A stretch of DNA of 64,000 nt. Source: Bacteroidales bacterium. GTDB taxonomy: Bacteria; Planctomycetota; Planctomycetia; Gemmatales; Gemmataceae. The notes below the pieces were generated by a model. It saw only the letters and a list, made by a program, of their open reading frames with translations, had not been told where the DNA came from and ran no database searches. Below are positions 27,859 to 39,051 of the stretch, piece by piece (position 1 is the first letter of the stretch; the number at the start of each line of letters is the position of its first letter). A program made the translations under genes and the position numbers. Where the stretch lies: positions 62,001 to 126,000 of the forward strand of contig JAIXLE010000059.1 in NCBI GenBank assembly GCA_026931725.1, written 5' to 3'.

Positions 27859-28644
27859 ATGGACCAGCGGGATCTGATCAGTTCGTTGACACACCTCCTG
27901 ATGGCGTTGTGGTCCGTGTTCGCCACGCTGTTCCTGAGTTGGCAAACCCGTGGACACGGTCGCTTCCGCCGGGTCGCCATCGGGTACGGTTTCAGCATGG
28001 TGTTCCTGTATCTGGCGAGCGGAGTGTTTCACGGATTGGTATACATTGATCTCACGCAGGGGCTCCTCTCGGAAACCCGCGATCACGCGGTGGCGGTGTT
28101 CTGGTTCTTTCAACGCTTGGACAAATCCGCGATCTTTCTGCTCATCGCCCTGTCGAATCTGGTGATTATGGTCTACATCTTGCCGCACGGTTGGCGGCGG
28201 TGGTGCGTCGCGTTGATGTCGGGGTTTGCGGTCTTGGGCATCTTTTCGTTATGGTGCCTGCCACGGTTGCCGCACCCGCTCCTGGTGGGGATTTATTTGG
28301 GGATGGGGCTATCCGGCATGGTGCCGTTGCGGGTATATGGCCGAGTGATGCATTGGAAGGGGTACGGTTGGGTCATCACGTTCGGCACCCTGTTCGTCAG
28401 TGGTGCCATTTTTGAAGTGGCACGCTGGCCGACGCTGATTCCTGGGTATCTCGGCCCGCACGAGATGTTACATATTCTGATTATGGGTGGATCGTTCATT
28501 CACTTTGTCTTCGTGGCCCGGTTCATCGTGAGTCAACCGCCACGGGCGGATTATCCGCTCCACCCGGTTCACAATCGACCGGGGCGGACTCATCCGGCAC
28601 AACCGACCCGATCCAGTGTACCCTTGATGGCGGGTGGGCACTGA
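27859..28644 (+). CDS. Hemolysin III/PAQR-like integral membrane protein
   Basis: 261 residues from ATG 27859, with GAGGT 7 nt upstream. A TTG at 27835 is possible but less likely. Seven or so membrane helices are apparent. Signature elements of the HlyIII/PAQR (CREST) superfamily: LASGVFHGLVY in helix 2, FQRLDKSAIFLLIA and, near the end, HEMLHILIMGGSFIHF with the metal-binding His residues. Relatives include metal-dependent hydrolases and receptors; the bacterial function is largely unknown. The C-terminal tail is Pro/His-rich. It is convergent with pgi across 51 bp. Confidence 0.8.
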   Translation: MDQRDLISSLTHLLMALWSVFATLFLSWQTRGHGRFRRVAIGYGFSMVFLYLASGVFHGLVYIDLTQGLLSETRDHAVAVFWFFQRLDKSAIFLLIALSNLVIMVYILPHGWRRWCVALMSGFAVLGIFSLWCLPRLPHPLLVGIYLGMGLSGMVPLRVYGRVMHWKGYGWVITFGTLFVSGAIFEVARWPTLIPGYLGPHEMLHILIMGGSFIHFVFVARFIVSQPPRADYPLHPVHNRPGRTHPAQPTRSSVPLMAGGH

Positions 28645-28695
28645 ATCGGTTCCGAATCGGGTCCGTGCCCAATGCTGCGACCGTGTGTGTTGTTC

Positions 28696-30321
<1,626 letters not shown>

Positions 30322-30341
30322 GGGTTACTCCGAGTCAGGAA

Positions 30342-31982
30342 TTATTGCAACGCTGCCGTGACGATTTCCTGAGCCTCGGCGATGATGCGATCCAGATGGG
30401 CCGCGTCGCAAAAGCTCTCAGCATAAATCTTGTAGATATTCTCCGTCCCGGATGGTCGAGCGGCGAACCAACCGTTCGCGCTGGTGACCTTCAACCCGCC
30501 GATAGCGGCTCCGTTGCCGGGGGCTTGCGTGAGTTTCGCGGTGATCGGCTCGCCCGCCAGGGTGGACGCGGTCACGGCTTCGGGGGACAGTTTGCCGAGT
30601 TGCGCCTTCTGTTCCGGGGTCGCCGGGGCATCAATGCGTGTGTAGAACGGCGTGCCGAACTGGGCCGTCAATTCCTGATAATGCTGCCCCGGATCGCGGC
30701 CCGTGACGGCCGTGATCTCCGCCGCCAGCAGACCGAGGATCGGCCCATCCTTATCGGTCGTCCAGACGGTGCCATCCCGGCGGAGGAAGCTGGCCCCGGC
30801 GCTTTCCTCGCCGCCGAAGCAGACCGAGCCATCAAACAGCCCCGGCGCGAACCATTTGAAGCCGACCGGCACTTCCCGCAGCGTCCGCCCGAGGCTGCCG
30901 ACGACGCGATCAATCAGGCTGCTGCTCACGAGCGTCTTGCCGACAGCGGCGGTGGTGGGCCAGCCGGGCCGGTGCGTGAGCAGATACCGAATCGCCACAG
31001 CGAGATAATGATTCGGGTTCATCAACCCCACGGACGGCGTGACGATGCCATGCCGGTCGGAATCCGGGTCGCACGCACACGCCACGGCGAACCGATCCTT
31101 CAACCCGACGAGGCTGGCCATCGCATAGGGGCTCGAACAATCCATCCGAATCTTGCCATCGTGATCGACCGTCATGAAGGCGAACGTCGGATCAACCGCC
31201 GGGTTGACGACCGTGAGATCGAGGCCATACGTTTCGGCGATGCGATGCCAGTAATGGACCGTGGCCCCACCGAGCGGATCGACACCGAGTGCGAGTTTAG
31301 CGGCGCGAATCGCGTCCATGTCGAGAACGTGTCGCAGATCGGCGATGTACGCGGGGGCGTAATCCTGTTGCCGAGTGGTGGCCGCCGTGATGGCCTGGGT
31401 GTAGGGCACCCGCTTTACATTCTTGTTTCCGGCTCGGAGCAGGGCGTTGGCTCGATCCTGCACCCACTTGGTGACATCGGTATCGGCTGGGCCGCCGTTC
31501 GGCGGATTGTATTTGAAGCCGCCATCTTCTGGGGGATTGTGCGACGGCGTGATGACGATGCCATCGGCGAGATGGTCCGTGCGACGGTGGTTGTAGGTCA
31601 GAATCGCATGGGAGATGACCGGCGTGGGTGTGAAGCCATCGTGTTCCTGAATGACGGCGGTCATGCCATTGGCGGCCAGCACTTCCAGAGCGGTACGCTG
31701 AGCCGGGCCGGAGATGGGGTGCGTATCCTTGCCGAGGAATAGTGGGCCGTCGATTCCTTGCATCGCCCGGTAATCGCAGAGAGCCTGCGTGCAAGCGAGA
31801 ATGTGGGCCTCGGTGAAGGTGCCCAGAAACGGGCTGCCCCGGTGGCCGCTGGTGCCGAACGCCACCATCTGGTATGGGTCCGTGAGATCGGGCTGACGCT
31901 GGTAGTAATCTTGTTCCAGCCGTCCCACATCAATGAGGAGTTCTTTCGGAGCCGGTTTCCCAGCCAGTGGAGATAGTGCCAT
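30342..31982 (-). CDS. pgm: Phosphoglucomutase (alpha-D-glucose phosphate-specific)
   Basis: 546 residues, same length as E. coli Pgm. [20 protein letters not shown] at the N-terminus, the phosphoserine loop [21 protein letters not shown], the metal loop CDPDSDRHG, the sugar-binding loop [10 protein letters not shown] and the phosphate-binding [16 protein letters not shown] near the end are all intact. It interconverts glucose-1-P and glucose-6-P, linking glycogen/trehalose and glycolysis, and is co-transcribed with pgi. GGAGGG precedes the ATG at 31982. The divergent DUF1501 gene starts 214 bp away. Confidence 0.97.
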   Translation of the reverse strand: MALSPLAGKPAPKELLIDVGRLEQDYYQRQPDLTDPYQMVAFGTSGHRGSPFLGTFTEAHILACTQALCDYRAMQGIDGPLFLGKDTHPISGPAQRTALEVLAANGMTAVIQEHDGFTPTPVISHAILTYNHRRTDHLADGIVITPSHNPPEDGGFKYNPPNGGPADTDVTKWVQDRANALLRAGNKNVKRVPYTQAITAATTRQQDYAPAYIADLRHVLDMDAIRAAKLALGVDPLGGATVHYWHRIAETYGLDLTVVNPAVDPTFAFMTVDHDGKIRMDCSSPYAMASLVGLKDRFAVACACDPDSDRHGIVTPSVGLMNPNHYLAVAIRYLLTHRPGWPTTAAVGKTLVSSSLIDRVVGSLGRTLREVPVGFKWFAPGLFDGSVCFGGEESAGASFLRRDGTVWTTDKDGPILGLLAAEITAVTGRDPGQHYQELTAQFGTPFYTRIDAPATPEQKAQLGKLSPEAVTASTLAGEPITAKLTQAPGNGAAIGGLKVTSANGWFAARPSGTENIYKIYAESFCDAAHLDRIIAEAQEIVTAALQ

Positions 31983-32123
31983 CGTCCGTTGCCCTCCGCG
32001 TGTGTCTCGGTCAGGGTATGAGTCGACCCGATACTCGGCGAATGGTTCGCAGAATTGGGCCTCCCGCTCCAGAAATTGTGGAATGAGGGCAAATTGGAAT
32101 GTTTCTTTCTCGGTGGAACCGGG

Positions 32124-32129
32124 TATACT
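32124..32129 (+). promoter_or_regulatory. Candidate -10 element upstream of DUF1501 gene
   Basis: TATACT lies 68 bp before the ATG at 32197, in the pgm/DUF1501 divergent gap. No good -35 hexamer is seen at 16-18 bp, so only the -10 is supported. Confidence 0.3.
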
Positions 32130-32196
32130 CGGGGCTACCGCACGGGACGTGTGGCCTTCCTGCCTTGTGTCACATTCCTTTCCGACAGGTTGACCG

Positions 32197-33549
32197 ATGG
32201 CTCACGCAACAGGCACCAACGGTTGTTTGGGATTCCGCACCAGTACCCAGCCCGATCGGCGGGAAGCGTTGAAAATCGGTGCCTTGGGGATGGGCGGACT
32301 CGCGCTCCCCAACCTGCTGCGGGCCGAGCAGCGATCGGGCATCACGCATTCGCACAAAGCCGTCATCATGATTTATCTGGTCGGAGCCCCACCGCACCAG
32401 GATATGTATGACCTGAAACCCGATGCTCCCGAAGACATCCGCGGCGAATTCCGGCCCGCCGCCACGACCGTTCCCGGTATTCAAATCTGCGAGCATCTGC
32501 CCAAGCTCGGCTCCATCATGGACAAACTCGTGCCGCTGCGATCGGTCTACGGTTCGCCGAACGGGGCACACGATTCCTTCATCTGCTACACGGGACGGAC
32601 GACCTTACGGCAACCGCCCGGCGGCTGGCCGTCGATCGGTTCGACCATCTCCAAGGTACTCGGCCCGGCGGAACCATCTGTCCCGCCATTTTTCGGCCTA
32701 GCTCCGAATGCGGGGCACCCACCCTATGGCTCACCGGGGCATCCGGGGTATCTCGGCGTGGCCCATGCGGCGTTTCGGCCTTCCGGCCCCATCCGAGAAG
32801 ATTTGCGGATCAATCCGATCAACACGAGCCAATTGCAGGACCGCAAAGCGCTCATCGCCGGGTTCGACCGGATGCGTTACGATCTGGACCGCTCCGGCGC
32901 GATGGAAGGGATGGACGCGATCCACCAACAGGCGCTCGGCATTCTCACCTCCAGCCGTATGATGGATGCTCTGGATCTGTCCCAGGAAGCCCCCGCCATC
33001 CGCGACCGCTACGGCAAGGGCGACCCCCGCAATTATGGTGACGGTGCCCCCCGGAACCTCGAACATTTCCTCATGGCTCGTCGACTCGTCGAAGCTGGTG
33101 CCCGCGTCGTGACCTTGAACTTCGGCCGCTGGGACTTCCACAGTAATAACTTCAGCGAGTGCAAAAAGACCCACTTTCCCTGGTTCGATCAAGGGATGCA
33201 CGCCCTCATCACGGATCTGCACGAACGCGGAATGGCAGATGATGTCGCGGTCGTGGCCTGGGGGGAATTTGGCCGCACGCCGCGGATCAACAAAGATGCA
33301 GGACGGGACCACTGGCCGCAAGTCGGCGGTGCGCTGCTGGCTGGGGGCGGCTTCAAGACCGGGCAGGTCATCGGGGCCACGGATCGCACCGGCGGCTCCA
33401 TCACCCGGCGGCCGATCCACTTCGGCGAGGTCCACGCCTCCTTGTACAAGCATTTCGGCATCGACCCGCGTGCGGTCACGCTGGAAGATTACACGGGTCG
33501 ACCGCAATACCTCGTCGATGATTGGCACCCACTGCGAGAATTGGGGTAG
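32197..33549 (+). CDS. DUF1501 family protein
   Basis: 450 residues. The N-terminus carries a twin-arginine-like signal ([22 protein letters not shown]). The body matches DUF1501, a planctomycete-expanded branch of the alkaline phosphatase/sulfatase fold: [64 protein letters not shown] and [10 protein letters not shown]. Metal-ligand residues are plausible (GRDHWP), but no substrate is known. In many planctomycetes such genes pair with a DUF1549/1553 cytochrome-like gene; none is adjacent here. The following gene is convergent with a 9-bp gap. Confidence 0.9.
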   Translation: MAHATGTNGCLGFRTSTQPDRREALKIGALGMGGLALPNLLRAEQRSGITHSHKAVIMIYLVGAPPHQDMYDLKPDAPEDIRGEFRPAATTVPGIQICEHLPKLGSIMDKLVPLRSVYGSPNGAHDSFICYTGRTTLRQPPGGWPSIGSTISKVLGPAEPSVPPFFGLAPNAGHPPYGSPGHPGYLGVAHAAFRPSGPIREDLRINPINTSQLQDRKALIAGFDRMRYDLDRSGAMEGMDAIHQQALGILTSSRMMDALDLSQEAPAIRDRYGKGDPRNYGDGAPRNLEHFLMARRLVEAGARVVTLNFGRWDFHSNNFSECKKTHFPWFDQGMHALITDLHERGMADDVAVVAWGEFGRTPRINKDAGRDHWPQVGGALLAGGGFKTGQVIGATDRTGGSITRRPIHFGEVHASLYKHFGIDPRAVTLEDYTGRPQYLVDDWHPLRELG

Positions 33550-33558
33550 GCCGCAACC

Positions 33559-34371
33559 TCAAGACGGGCTGGGGTTTCGTGTGGGGGATGAACCGGGTTT
33601 TTCTGAGCATGACCCGGATTCCATCCCTTCCAGCAGATAGAAATACTGAGCAATCGCAAATGTCGTGATCGCACCGAAGGTGTGCCAGAGCCAATGTGTG
33701 CCCATCGGCAGTGTGTCGAGGTCGCCGCGGTCGATGAGTCGGCAAAACCAGGCGATACCAAAGCTGAGCAACCCGCCGATCACCCAGCCCGCGTGGCGAA
33801 ACCGCGTGCGGATCAGCACCACGAACAGCGGAATCAGCAGGATCATCGCCAGGGTGGCATACGACAAGTTCACCCGGAGGTTCGGGTTCGGAAAAGTGAC
33901 GAAACGAAAGAGCATCACATTCATGCCCAGATAGACACACACCAACCCGGCACTGTAGACCAACATCCGCGCAAAGCCCAGCGACCGCCCGAGGCGAATC
34001 ATCAAAAAGATCGACCCCGCCGCTCCCAGCACGGAAATCGGAATCACATCCAACAGGAAGAATAGCCGATCTGAACGGGTCGCATGGTACAGCGTGCCAC
34101 CGATGCCGCCGGTGAGCAAAATCGGCAAACAGAGCGTGACGAACGGGTGCTGTCGAAACCGCCCCCAGAGTCGCCCCAACCAGAAGAAGGCAATCAGAAT
34201 GAAGAACGTGGCCGTCACCGTGTTGTACGGTTCGGCCAGTTGGGCACGGTACAGGGCCGGATCGTGCGGCGTTTCCTTGTAGCGTGGCCCACCATCCGGG
34301 AGTCGATTTCCCAGGTGCGCGGCGAGAGCGATGTCTGAGGCGGGGTGGTCGGCTTTGGGAATTTCCGGCAT
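33559..34371 (-). CDS. Ceramidase-family integral membrane protein
   Basis: 270 residues with about seven membrane helices after a polar N-terminus of 45 residues. AEPYNTVTATFFILIAFFWL at helix 1, GTLYHATRSDRLFFLLDVIPI (His and Asp ligands) and the C-terminal THWLWHTFGAITTF (two His) fit the Zn-dependent alkaline ceramidase branch of the CREST superfamily. Eukaryotic members cleave ceramides; the bacterial substrate is unknown. No strong Shine-Dalgarno precedes ATG 34371. It and the hemolysin III-like gene 5 kb away belong to the same superfamily. Confidence 0.75.
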   Translation of the reverse strand: MPEIPKADHPASDIALAAHLGNRLPDGGPRYKETPHDPALYRAQLAEPYNTVTATFFILIAFFWLGRLWGRFRQHPFVTLCLPILLTGGIGGTLYHATRSDRLFFLLDVIPISVLGAAGSIFLMIRLGRSLGFARMLVYSAGLVCVYLGMNVMLFRFVTFPNPNLRVNLSYATLAMILLIPLFVVLIRTRFRHAGWVIGGLLSFGIAWFCRLIDRGDLDTLPMGTHWLWHTFGAITTFAIAQYFYLLEGMESGSCSEKPGSSPTRNPSPS

Positions 34372-34712
34372 GCAGTGGCCCCATTTCTTTCACAAAAGAC
34401 CACTATTTTAGGCAAGGTTGTCCCCCAGATGACAAGCCGAGTTCTCGCCAGAAAAAATTTCCGATCGTGACTGCTTGACACGCGGAAAAGGCATTCCTAA
34501 GAAGCGCCTACCTTGCAAAACGGGAAGCCACCTGGACTCCGGTGATGGTGTTGTCATTCCCGCGAATGCGTGATACCAATTGAGGTCCGTACATTCCGAA
34601 TCCAACCGCCCCTCTGATTGGCAGATGGGGCGTTACTTGTGGAGTTTTCGCTGTCGGTCGCCGAAATAGGATCCCAGGAGCGCCCGTCGGCCCCCTTGCC
34701 CCGAGGAATCGC
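34372..34712. other. Intergenic region between divergent genes
   Basis: 341 bp with no credible small gene on either strand. The only signal is a possible sigma-70 promoter for the acidic protein: TTGACA at 34475-34480, a 17-nt spacer, and a weak TAAGAA at 34498-34503. This would leave a leader of about 200 nt before the ATG at 34713. Confidence 0.4.
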
Positions 34713-35036
34713 ATGGCTGCACGCATGTTGACTGCCCCACTCCCCCCTTCATCCGGCGAGTCCGAATGGCTCTTCGATGATGAACGCTACCGGCTCACGG
34801 CCCCGGTACTGATGGCGGAAGAGGAAGACGAAGACGACGATTTCGATGACGATGATGATCTCGATGATGACGATGATGGCGATCTTGATGATGACGATTT
34901 TGACGATGATGATTTCGACGACGATGATGATGATTTCGACGATGAAGATCTCGACGATGAAGATTTCGATGATGACGACGATGATGACTTCGACGACGAT
35001 GACGAGGAGGAAGAAGAGGAAGAAGAGGAAGATTGA
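34713..35036 (+). CDS. Extremely acidic poly-Asp/Glu protein
   Basis: 107 residues. Residues 1-35 are ordinary (MAARMLTAPLPPSSGESEWL). Residues from about 36 to the end contain only Asp, Glu, Phe, Leu and one Gly: Asp blocks of two to seven broken by Phe or Leu at fairly regular intervals, ending in a run of Glu. GAGGAAT precedes the ATG. The DNA is a GAT/GAC trinucleotide tract, so the length may vary. Similar acidic tails occur in proteins annotated as DNA mimics, chaperones or cation binders, but none can be assigned. It is real in my view because start, Shine-Dalgarno and stop are in order; the antisense frame would be a poly-Ile/Val shadow. Confidence 0.65.
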   Translation: MAARMLTAPLPPSSGESEWLFDDERYRLTAPVLMAEEEDEDDDFDDDDDLDDDDDGDLDDDDFDDDDFDDDDDDFDDEDLDDEDFDDDDDDDFDDDDEEEEEEEEED

Positions 35037-35182
35037 GTAGCCCATCATCTTCTGGGTTGACACACATATCGTCAGAGCCAGAATCGGAATCCGTCCAGGG
35101 TACTGGGCGGATTCTTGCATTTCGTTCGCGTGGGAAAACGGCCCGCGTCGATCCGAAACGGGGTGTACCAGGAGAGCGATTC

Positions 35183-35791
35183 ATGCCGTTATCGCAGCAA
35201 CCCGCGGTGTTTCTCGATCGGGATGGGACCATCATTGCAGATGTTCACTATCTTGCCGAACCATCGCAGATTCAGTTGATTCCCGGCGCAGCCGCGGCGA
35301 TCCGGCGACTGAATCAGGCCGGGTTTCGCGTGATCGTCGTGACCAATCAGGCGGGCGTGGCTCTGGGGCGGTTTTCGGAAGACAAGATTGATGCCGTGCA
35401 TGAACGGCTTTCCGCGCTGCTGGCGGAATCGCGGGCCATCGTGGACGGATATTTCTTCTGTCCGCACCATCCCCAGGGTATCGTAGAGCCATACGCCCAG
35501 GTGTGCCGCTGCCGCAAACCGGAACCGGGGATGCTCCTCACCGCCGCACAAGAGCAGAATCTGGATCTGGAACGATCGTGGATGATCGGCGATAAGGTCA
35601 GCGATTTGGCGGCAGGGGCGGCGGTGGGATGCCAAACGATCCTGGTCCGCACCGGCCACGGTTCCGCCGTGACCGAACCGCTGTCACCCGCGTTGTACCG
35701 ATTGGCGGGCATCGCCGCAGACCTGGGGCAGGCCGTCGACCTGGGGCCGTGCCGTCAACGTGAGAGCAATACGGAGTCCCCACCCCTCTGA
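35183..35791 (+). CDS. gmhB: D-glycero-D-manno-heptose 1,7-bisphosphate 7-phosphatase (HAD family)
   Basis: 202 residues from the ATG at 35183, with AGGAGA 8 nt upstream. The frame is open back to 35033 but without similarity. HAD motif I is FLDRDGTI (D12, D14) and motif II VVTNQAG. The zinc-binding GmhB insert is FFCPHHPQG...CRCRKPEPGM, and motif III/IV is MIGDKVSDLAAG. It removes the 7-phosphate in ADP-heptose synthesis for lipopolysaccharide-type glycans, which fits the planctomycete outer membrane. The histidinol-phosphatase branch is an alternative. The stop TGA overlaps an ATG at 35791. Confidence 0.9.
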   Translation: MPLSQQPAVFLDRDGTIIADVHYLAEPSQIQLIPGAAAAIRRLNQAGFRVIVVTNQAGVALGRFSEDKIDAVHERLSALLAESRAIVDGYFFCPHHPQGIVEPYAQVCRCRKPEPGMLLTAAQEQNLDLERSWMIGDKVSDLAAGAAVGCQTILVRTGHGSAVTEPLSPALYRLAGIAADLGQAVDLGPCRQRESNTESPPL

Positions 35792-35844
35792 TGGGGGGAA
35801 ATCCGTCAAACCTTCCCCATGACCCGGCCCCCGGAGCGATGCTC

Positions 35845-36651
35845 ATGACCAGTTGGACAGACCCGGCAACCCAGCAAATCGTGAACTACGCGGAACGTGG
35901 CCGTGGCACCCCTGTTGTCCTGCTTCATGCGTTCCCTCAATCCCATGAGATGTGGATTCCCCAGATAACGGCCTTGTCGGATCAATACCGCATCATTGCC
36001 CCCGATTTGCCCGGCTTCGGGGGAAGCTCGTTACCGCAAGAGGGTTGGACGGTGGAATCGGCTGCTGATCGGATCGCGGATTTTCTGAGCGGAATCGGTT
36101 TGACGGAACCCGTCGTCCTGGGTGGGTTGTCGATGGGTGGGTATGTGGCGTTGGCTTTTGCGCGACGGCACCCGGATCGGTTACGGGGGTTGATCCTCGC
36201 GGACACCCGCGCCGAGGCCGACAGCCCCGAAGCCCATGCGAACCGAGAAGCCGCGATCACGCTGGCGGAAGCCCAAGGGACCGCAGCCGTGTTCGCGGGA
36301 ATGCGGCCCCATGCGCTCGGGGCGACAACGCACCAGCATCGCCCAGCCGTCGTCGCCGAGGCGACACGCATTGCCCAAGCGCAACCCGCACCGGCCGTGG
36401 TCGCCGCGATTCGGGCTTTACGAGATCGGCCCGATGCGAGTTCCTGTTTGCCCGGATTGACGATTCCCGCACTCGTGATTGTCGGCGATGAAGACACCCT
36501 CACCCCACCGGATGTGGCACGCGGTCTGGCTGACCGATTGCCGATGGCGCAATTGGTCGTCCTGCCCGGCGCGGGCCACCTCAGCAACCTGGAAACACCA
36601 GAACTCTTCAACGCCGCGATTCGGTCTTTTCTGGAACGAAACGGAGCCTGA
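35845..36651 (+). CDS. Alpha/beta hydrolase
   Basis: 268 residues from the ATG at 35845 (MTSWTDPATQ), chosen because GGAG lies 10 nt before it. ATGs at 35839 and 35791 (TGATG overlap with gmhB) are alternatives. VLLHAFPQSHEMW is the oxyanion strand and GGLSMGGYVAL the nucleophile elbow (Ser). VIVGDEDTLTPP carries the acid and PGAGHLSNLE the His. It resembles the 3-oxoadipate enol-lactonase/BioH-like group, but the substrate is not predictable. The gene is close behind gmhB and probably in the same transcript. The palindromic repeat copy 2 lies 46 bp after the stop. Confidence 0.88.
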   Translation: MTSWTDPATQQIVNYAERGRGTPVVLLHAFPQSHEMWIPQITALSDQYRIIAPDLPGFGGSSLPQEGWTVESAADRIADFLSGIGLTEPVVLGGLSMGGYVALAFARRHPDRLRGLILADTRAEADSPEAHANREAAITLAEAQGTAAVFAGMRPHALGATTHQHRPAVVAEATRIAQAQPAPAVVAAIRALRDRPDASSCLPGLTIPALVIVGDEDTLTPPDVARGLADRLPMAQLVVLPGAGHLSNLETPELFNAAIRSFLERNGA

Positions 36652-36696
36652 GACACGCACCCAGTGAGATGGTCGGATTGGGAAACGGAGGAACTC

Positions 36697-36720
36697 AACC
36701 GGGGACGATCGTCCCCGGTT
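36697..36720. repeat. Palindromic repeat copy 2, terminator-like hairpin
   Basis: Arms AACCGGGGAC and GTCCCCGGTT with loop GATC, so the whole 24 bp is a perfect palindrome. It is followed by TTCCGACAT, matching the flank of copy 1 (20732-20755) apart from one base. It lies between the alpha/beta hydrolase and the convergent small membrane protein gene, a fitting place for a bidirectional terminator. Confidence 0.8.
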
Positions 36721-36767
36721 TTCCGACATCCGCTCCTGACGCGGACGGAGTTCATCCCATACTGGGC

Positions 36768-36944
36768 TTAGCTGTTGGAGAGCATGACCAAACCTGTTGT
36801 GACGACGGCGAGGCCGAACAAGCCCCCATAGACGGCATGATAGCCATACATGGTTTCCTGCGTGCCGGAAATCAGGATGTAGGCTGCCCAAAGGGAAATC
36901 GCGCCGCCCGCGGCGGAAAGCACGATCGCCAACATTTTCTTCAC
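36768..36944 (-). CDS. Small two-helix membrane protein
   Basis: 58 residues from GTG 36944 (ATG 36935 also possible). It is supported by a strong GGAGG Shine-Dalgarno 7 nt before the GTG. Two hydrophobic segments are visible: MLAIVLSAAGGAISLWAAYI and GGLFGLAVVTTGLVML, joined by a polar Tyr/His-rich loop (SGTQETMYGYHAVY). It lies 59 bp downstream of the WD40 gene on the same strand, so it may be co-transcribed. The family is not recognised. The clean ribosome binding site and hydropathy argue that it is a real gene. Confidence 0.6.
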   Translation of the reverse strand: MKKMLAIVLSAAGGAISLWAAYILISGTQETMYGYHAVYGGLFGLAVVTTGLVMLSNS

Positions 36945-37003
36945 GAGTCATCCTCCGCGATTCCGTTTCCCACGGATGGCCTTCCTGGGAAACGGTAGGC
37001 CGG

Positions 37004-38857
37004 TTAATCATCGAGCAATCGTTTGAATTCAATCTGCGAACAGGTGGTGTTTCCATTCCCCATGAACAGCATGTGACCATCGGGGCTGAAGTGGAGCGCC
37101 TGCACGACGGAATCAAATGCCCGTGCCATCAGCAGTCGGCCACTGAGGACATCCCAGACGCGCACGGTCATATCATCGCCGCCCGAGAGGAGGTAGCTGC
37201 CATCGGGGCTGAATGTCAGGGCGCGAATGGTTTCGGTGTGTCCTTCCAGTTCAAAGATCAGTTCCTGTGTCACCAAATCCCAGACGTAAACGCGGTCGGT
37301 CACCCCGGCTCCAGCGAGGTAGCGGCCCGAGGGGTCAAAGGCAACGGAATAGACACCCAGGTCAAACGTGACGGTTTTGAGCTTGGTGGAGAGATCCCAG
37401 ATGCAGACGGCTCCATCGCGTTCTCCCGTGGAAAGGTAGTCGATGCCGCCCACGGCCAGGCGTTGGCCGTCCGGGTGGAAGGCGAGCCCTTCCAAGGTGC
37501 AGCCATCCGCGGCTTCAATGAGGATCAGAACGGCATCGGATTTCGCATCGGCGGGGTTCCACAACCAGACCAGCCCGTCGCTGGGGCTGGCGTGCGCCAG
37601 CAGGTGCCCGCTCGGCGAGAAGGCCAACTCGCCGATAGGCGGTTTGGTCGCTTCCAGGAGCCGGGGTGGGGTTCCCGATTCTGCCAGATCATACAATCGA
37701 ATGAGGGTGTCTGAGCCGCCCACGGCCAGCCATCGGCCTTGGGGGTCCGCAGCGACGCACTCCGCGGAAATGTCATCATCGGATGCGATTTCCGCGCCGG
37801 TGTGGGTGTTCCAGAGTCGGAAGCCTGGTCCACCGGCGGAAGCGAGAAAGAGCGTGCCACCGGACGGAAAAACCGCGATCGGGTGATGGTTTTTCGGGTT
37901 CGGCCCGGCCAACAGAGCGCCCGTGGCGGTATCCCAGAGGTGAATCACGCGATCCGCGCCCGCCGAAGCGAGTTGGTGGCCGTCTGGGCTGAACGCGAGG
38001 CTGTGAATCTCATCAATGTGGCCATGGAGCACCTGTTCGGCCCGGCCACGAGCGGGATCGGGCCAGAGATGAATATCGTAATCCGAATCCGCCGTGGCGA
38101 TCATCGGCGTGGTCGGGTGCGCTGCCAGGGTTGTCACCTGTTCGGCGTGACTGTTCAGCAGAATCAGCGGTTCGGATCGCGGGGGATTCCAGACCCGCGC
38201 GGAGGTGTCCCAGCCCGCGGAGATGAGTTGGGTTCCCAGGGCATTCCAAATCAGAGCGGGGATGCGATCCGTATGGCTCTTCAGGTTCGCACGTTGCTGG
38301 TGCGTGGCGGTATCCCAGACGCGGATCACCCGATCCTCACCCGCCGTGGCGATGGCTTCCCCGTTGGGGGCATAGGCTAACGCCGACACGGATTTCGGGT
38401 GCGCGACGATTCGCCCTAGCAGTTGGAACGTGCGAGTGTCCCAGACACAAACCGCTCCATCATCATGCCCTGTCGCCAACGTCGTACAATTCGGGTGGAA
38501 CGCCAGGGCCGTCACCCAACTGGATTGCTCAATCTGTTTGAGAAGCTGTCCATCGGCTGGGTTCCAGATTAACAGATCATCATTAGAACTGGCCAGCAAC
38601 TGAGCGTTCGGCGCGAAGCACCAGAGGGTTTCCAGATCACTGAGAAATGCCCGTGATAATGGCAGACCATCCGGCGACCAATGCAGGAGGATGCCCGTTT
38701 CGTCGATCGACCACACGGTTCCATCCGCCCCAAAGGCGATGGCCGCGATTTCGCCATCGGTATGAAACCGGGGTTCACCAAAAGTACGGAGAACCAAGGG
38801 AGACGGGCGAATATCAGGACCAGATTCCGTGGAATCCGTATCGGCAGGTGTGCTCAT
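37004..38857 (-). CDS. WD40-repeat protein, apparently cytoplasmic
   Basis: 617 residues from the ATG at 38857, with AAGGAG 6 nt upstream. A TTG at 38875 would add six residues. There is no signal peptide. After a polar N-terminus the protein is WD40 units throughout, about twelve, for example VTALAFHPNCTTLATGHDDG-AVCVWDTRT, VSALAYAPNGEAIATAGEDR-VIRVWDTAT and IRALTFSPDGSYLLSGGDDM-TVRVWDVLS. It probably forms one or two beta-propellers. Unlike the secreted WD40 protein at 24668-27649 it is likely intracellular. The partner is unknown. The small membrane protein gene follows. Confidence 0.87.
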   Translation of the reverse strand: MSTPADTDSTESGPDIRPSPLVLRTFGEPRFHTDGEIAAIAFGADGTVWSIDETGILLHWSPDGLPLSRAFLSDLETLWCFAPNAQLLASSNDDLLIWNPADGQLLKQIEQSSWVTALAFHPNCTTLATGHDDGAVCVWDTRTFQLLGRIVAHPKSVSALAYAPNGEAIATAGEDRVIRVWDTATHQQRANLKSHTDRIPALIWNALGTQLISAGWDTSARVWNPPRSEPLILLNSHAEQVTTLAAHPTTPMIATADSDYDIHLWPDPARGRAEQVLHGHIDEIHSLAFSPDGHQLASAGADRVIHLWDTATGALLAGPNPKNHHPIAVFPSGGTLFLASAGGPGFRLWNTHTGAEIASDDDISAECVAADPQGRWLAVGGSDTLIRLYDLAESGTPPRLLEATKPPIGELAFSPSGHLLAHASPSDGLVWLWNPADAKSDAVLILIEAADGCTLEGLAFHPDGQRLAVGGIDYLSTGERDGAVCIWDLSTKLKTVTFDLGVYSVAFDPSGRYLAGAGVTDRVYVWDLVTQELIFELEGHTETIRALTFSPDGSYLLSGGDDMTVRVWDVLSGRLLMARAFDSVVQALHFSPDGHMLFMGNGNTTCSQIEFKRLLDD

Positions 38858-39051
38858 CGGGGCTCCTTCGGGCAATCCTCGACCGGATCAACCGGGTGGA
38901 TGTATCGAAAACTCTAGTACAGTTCATAGCCTGAGGCGAATAAAACTCGGATCATACCAACAGTTCTGGCCGAATGACTGGGCCGTTGTGGGCGACACCA
39001 CAAGCCGGGGCCAATATCAAATGGATTCAGAATAACCCATCTGGGGGAATG

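Noticed and set aside
34749-35120. Poly-Ile/Val membrane protein antisense to the acidic protein
   Set aside because: It is the mirror of the GAT/GAC tract and lacks a ribosome binding site; the sense gene has start, Shine-Dalgarno and stop in order.
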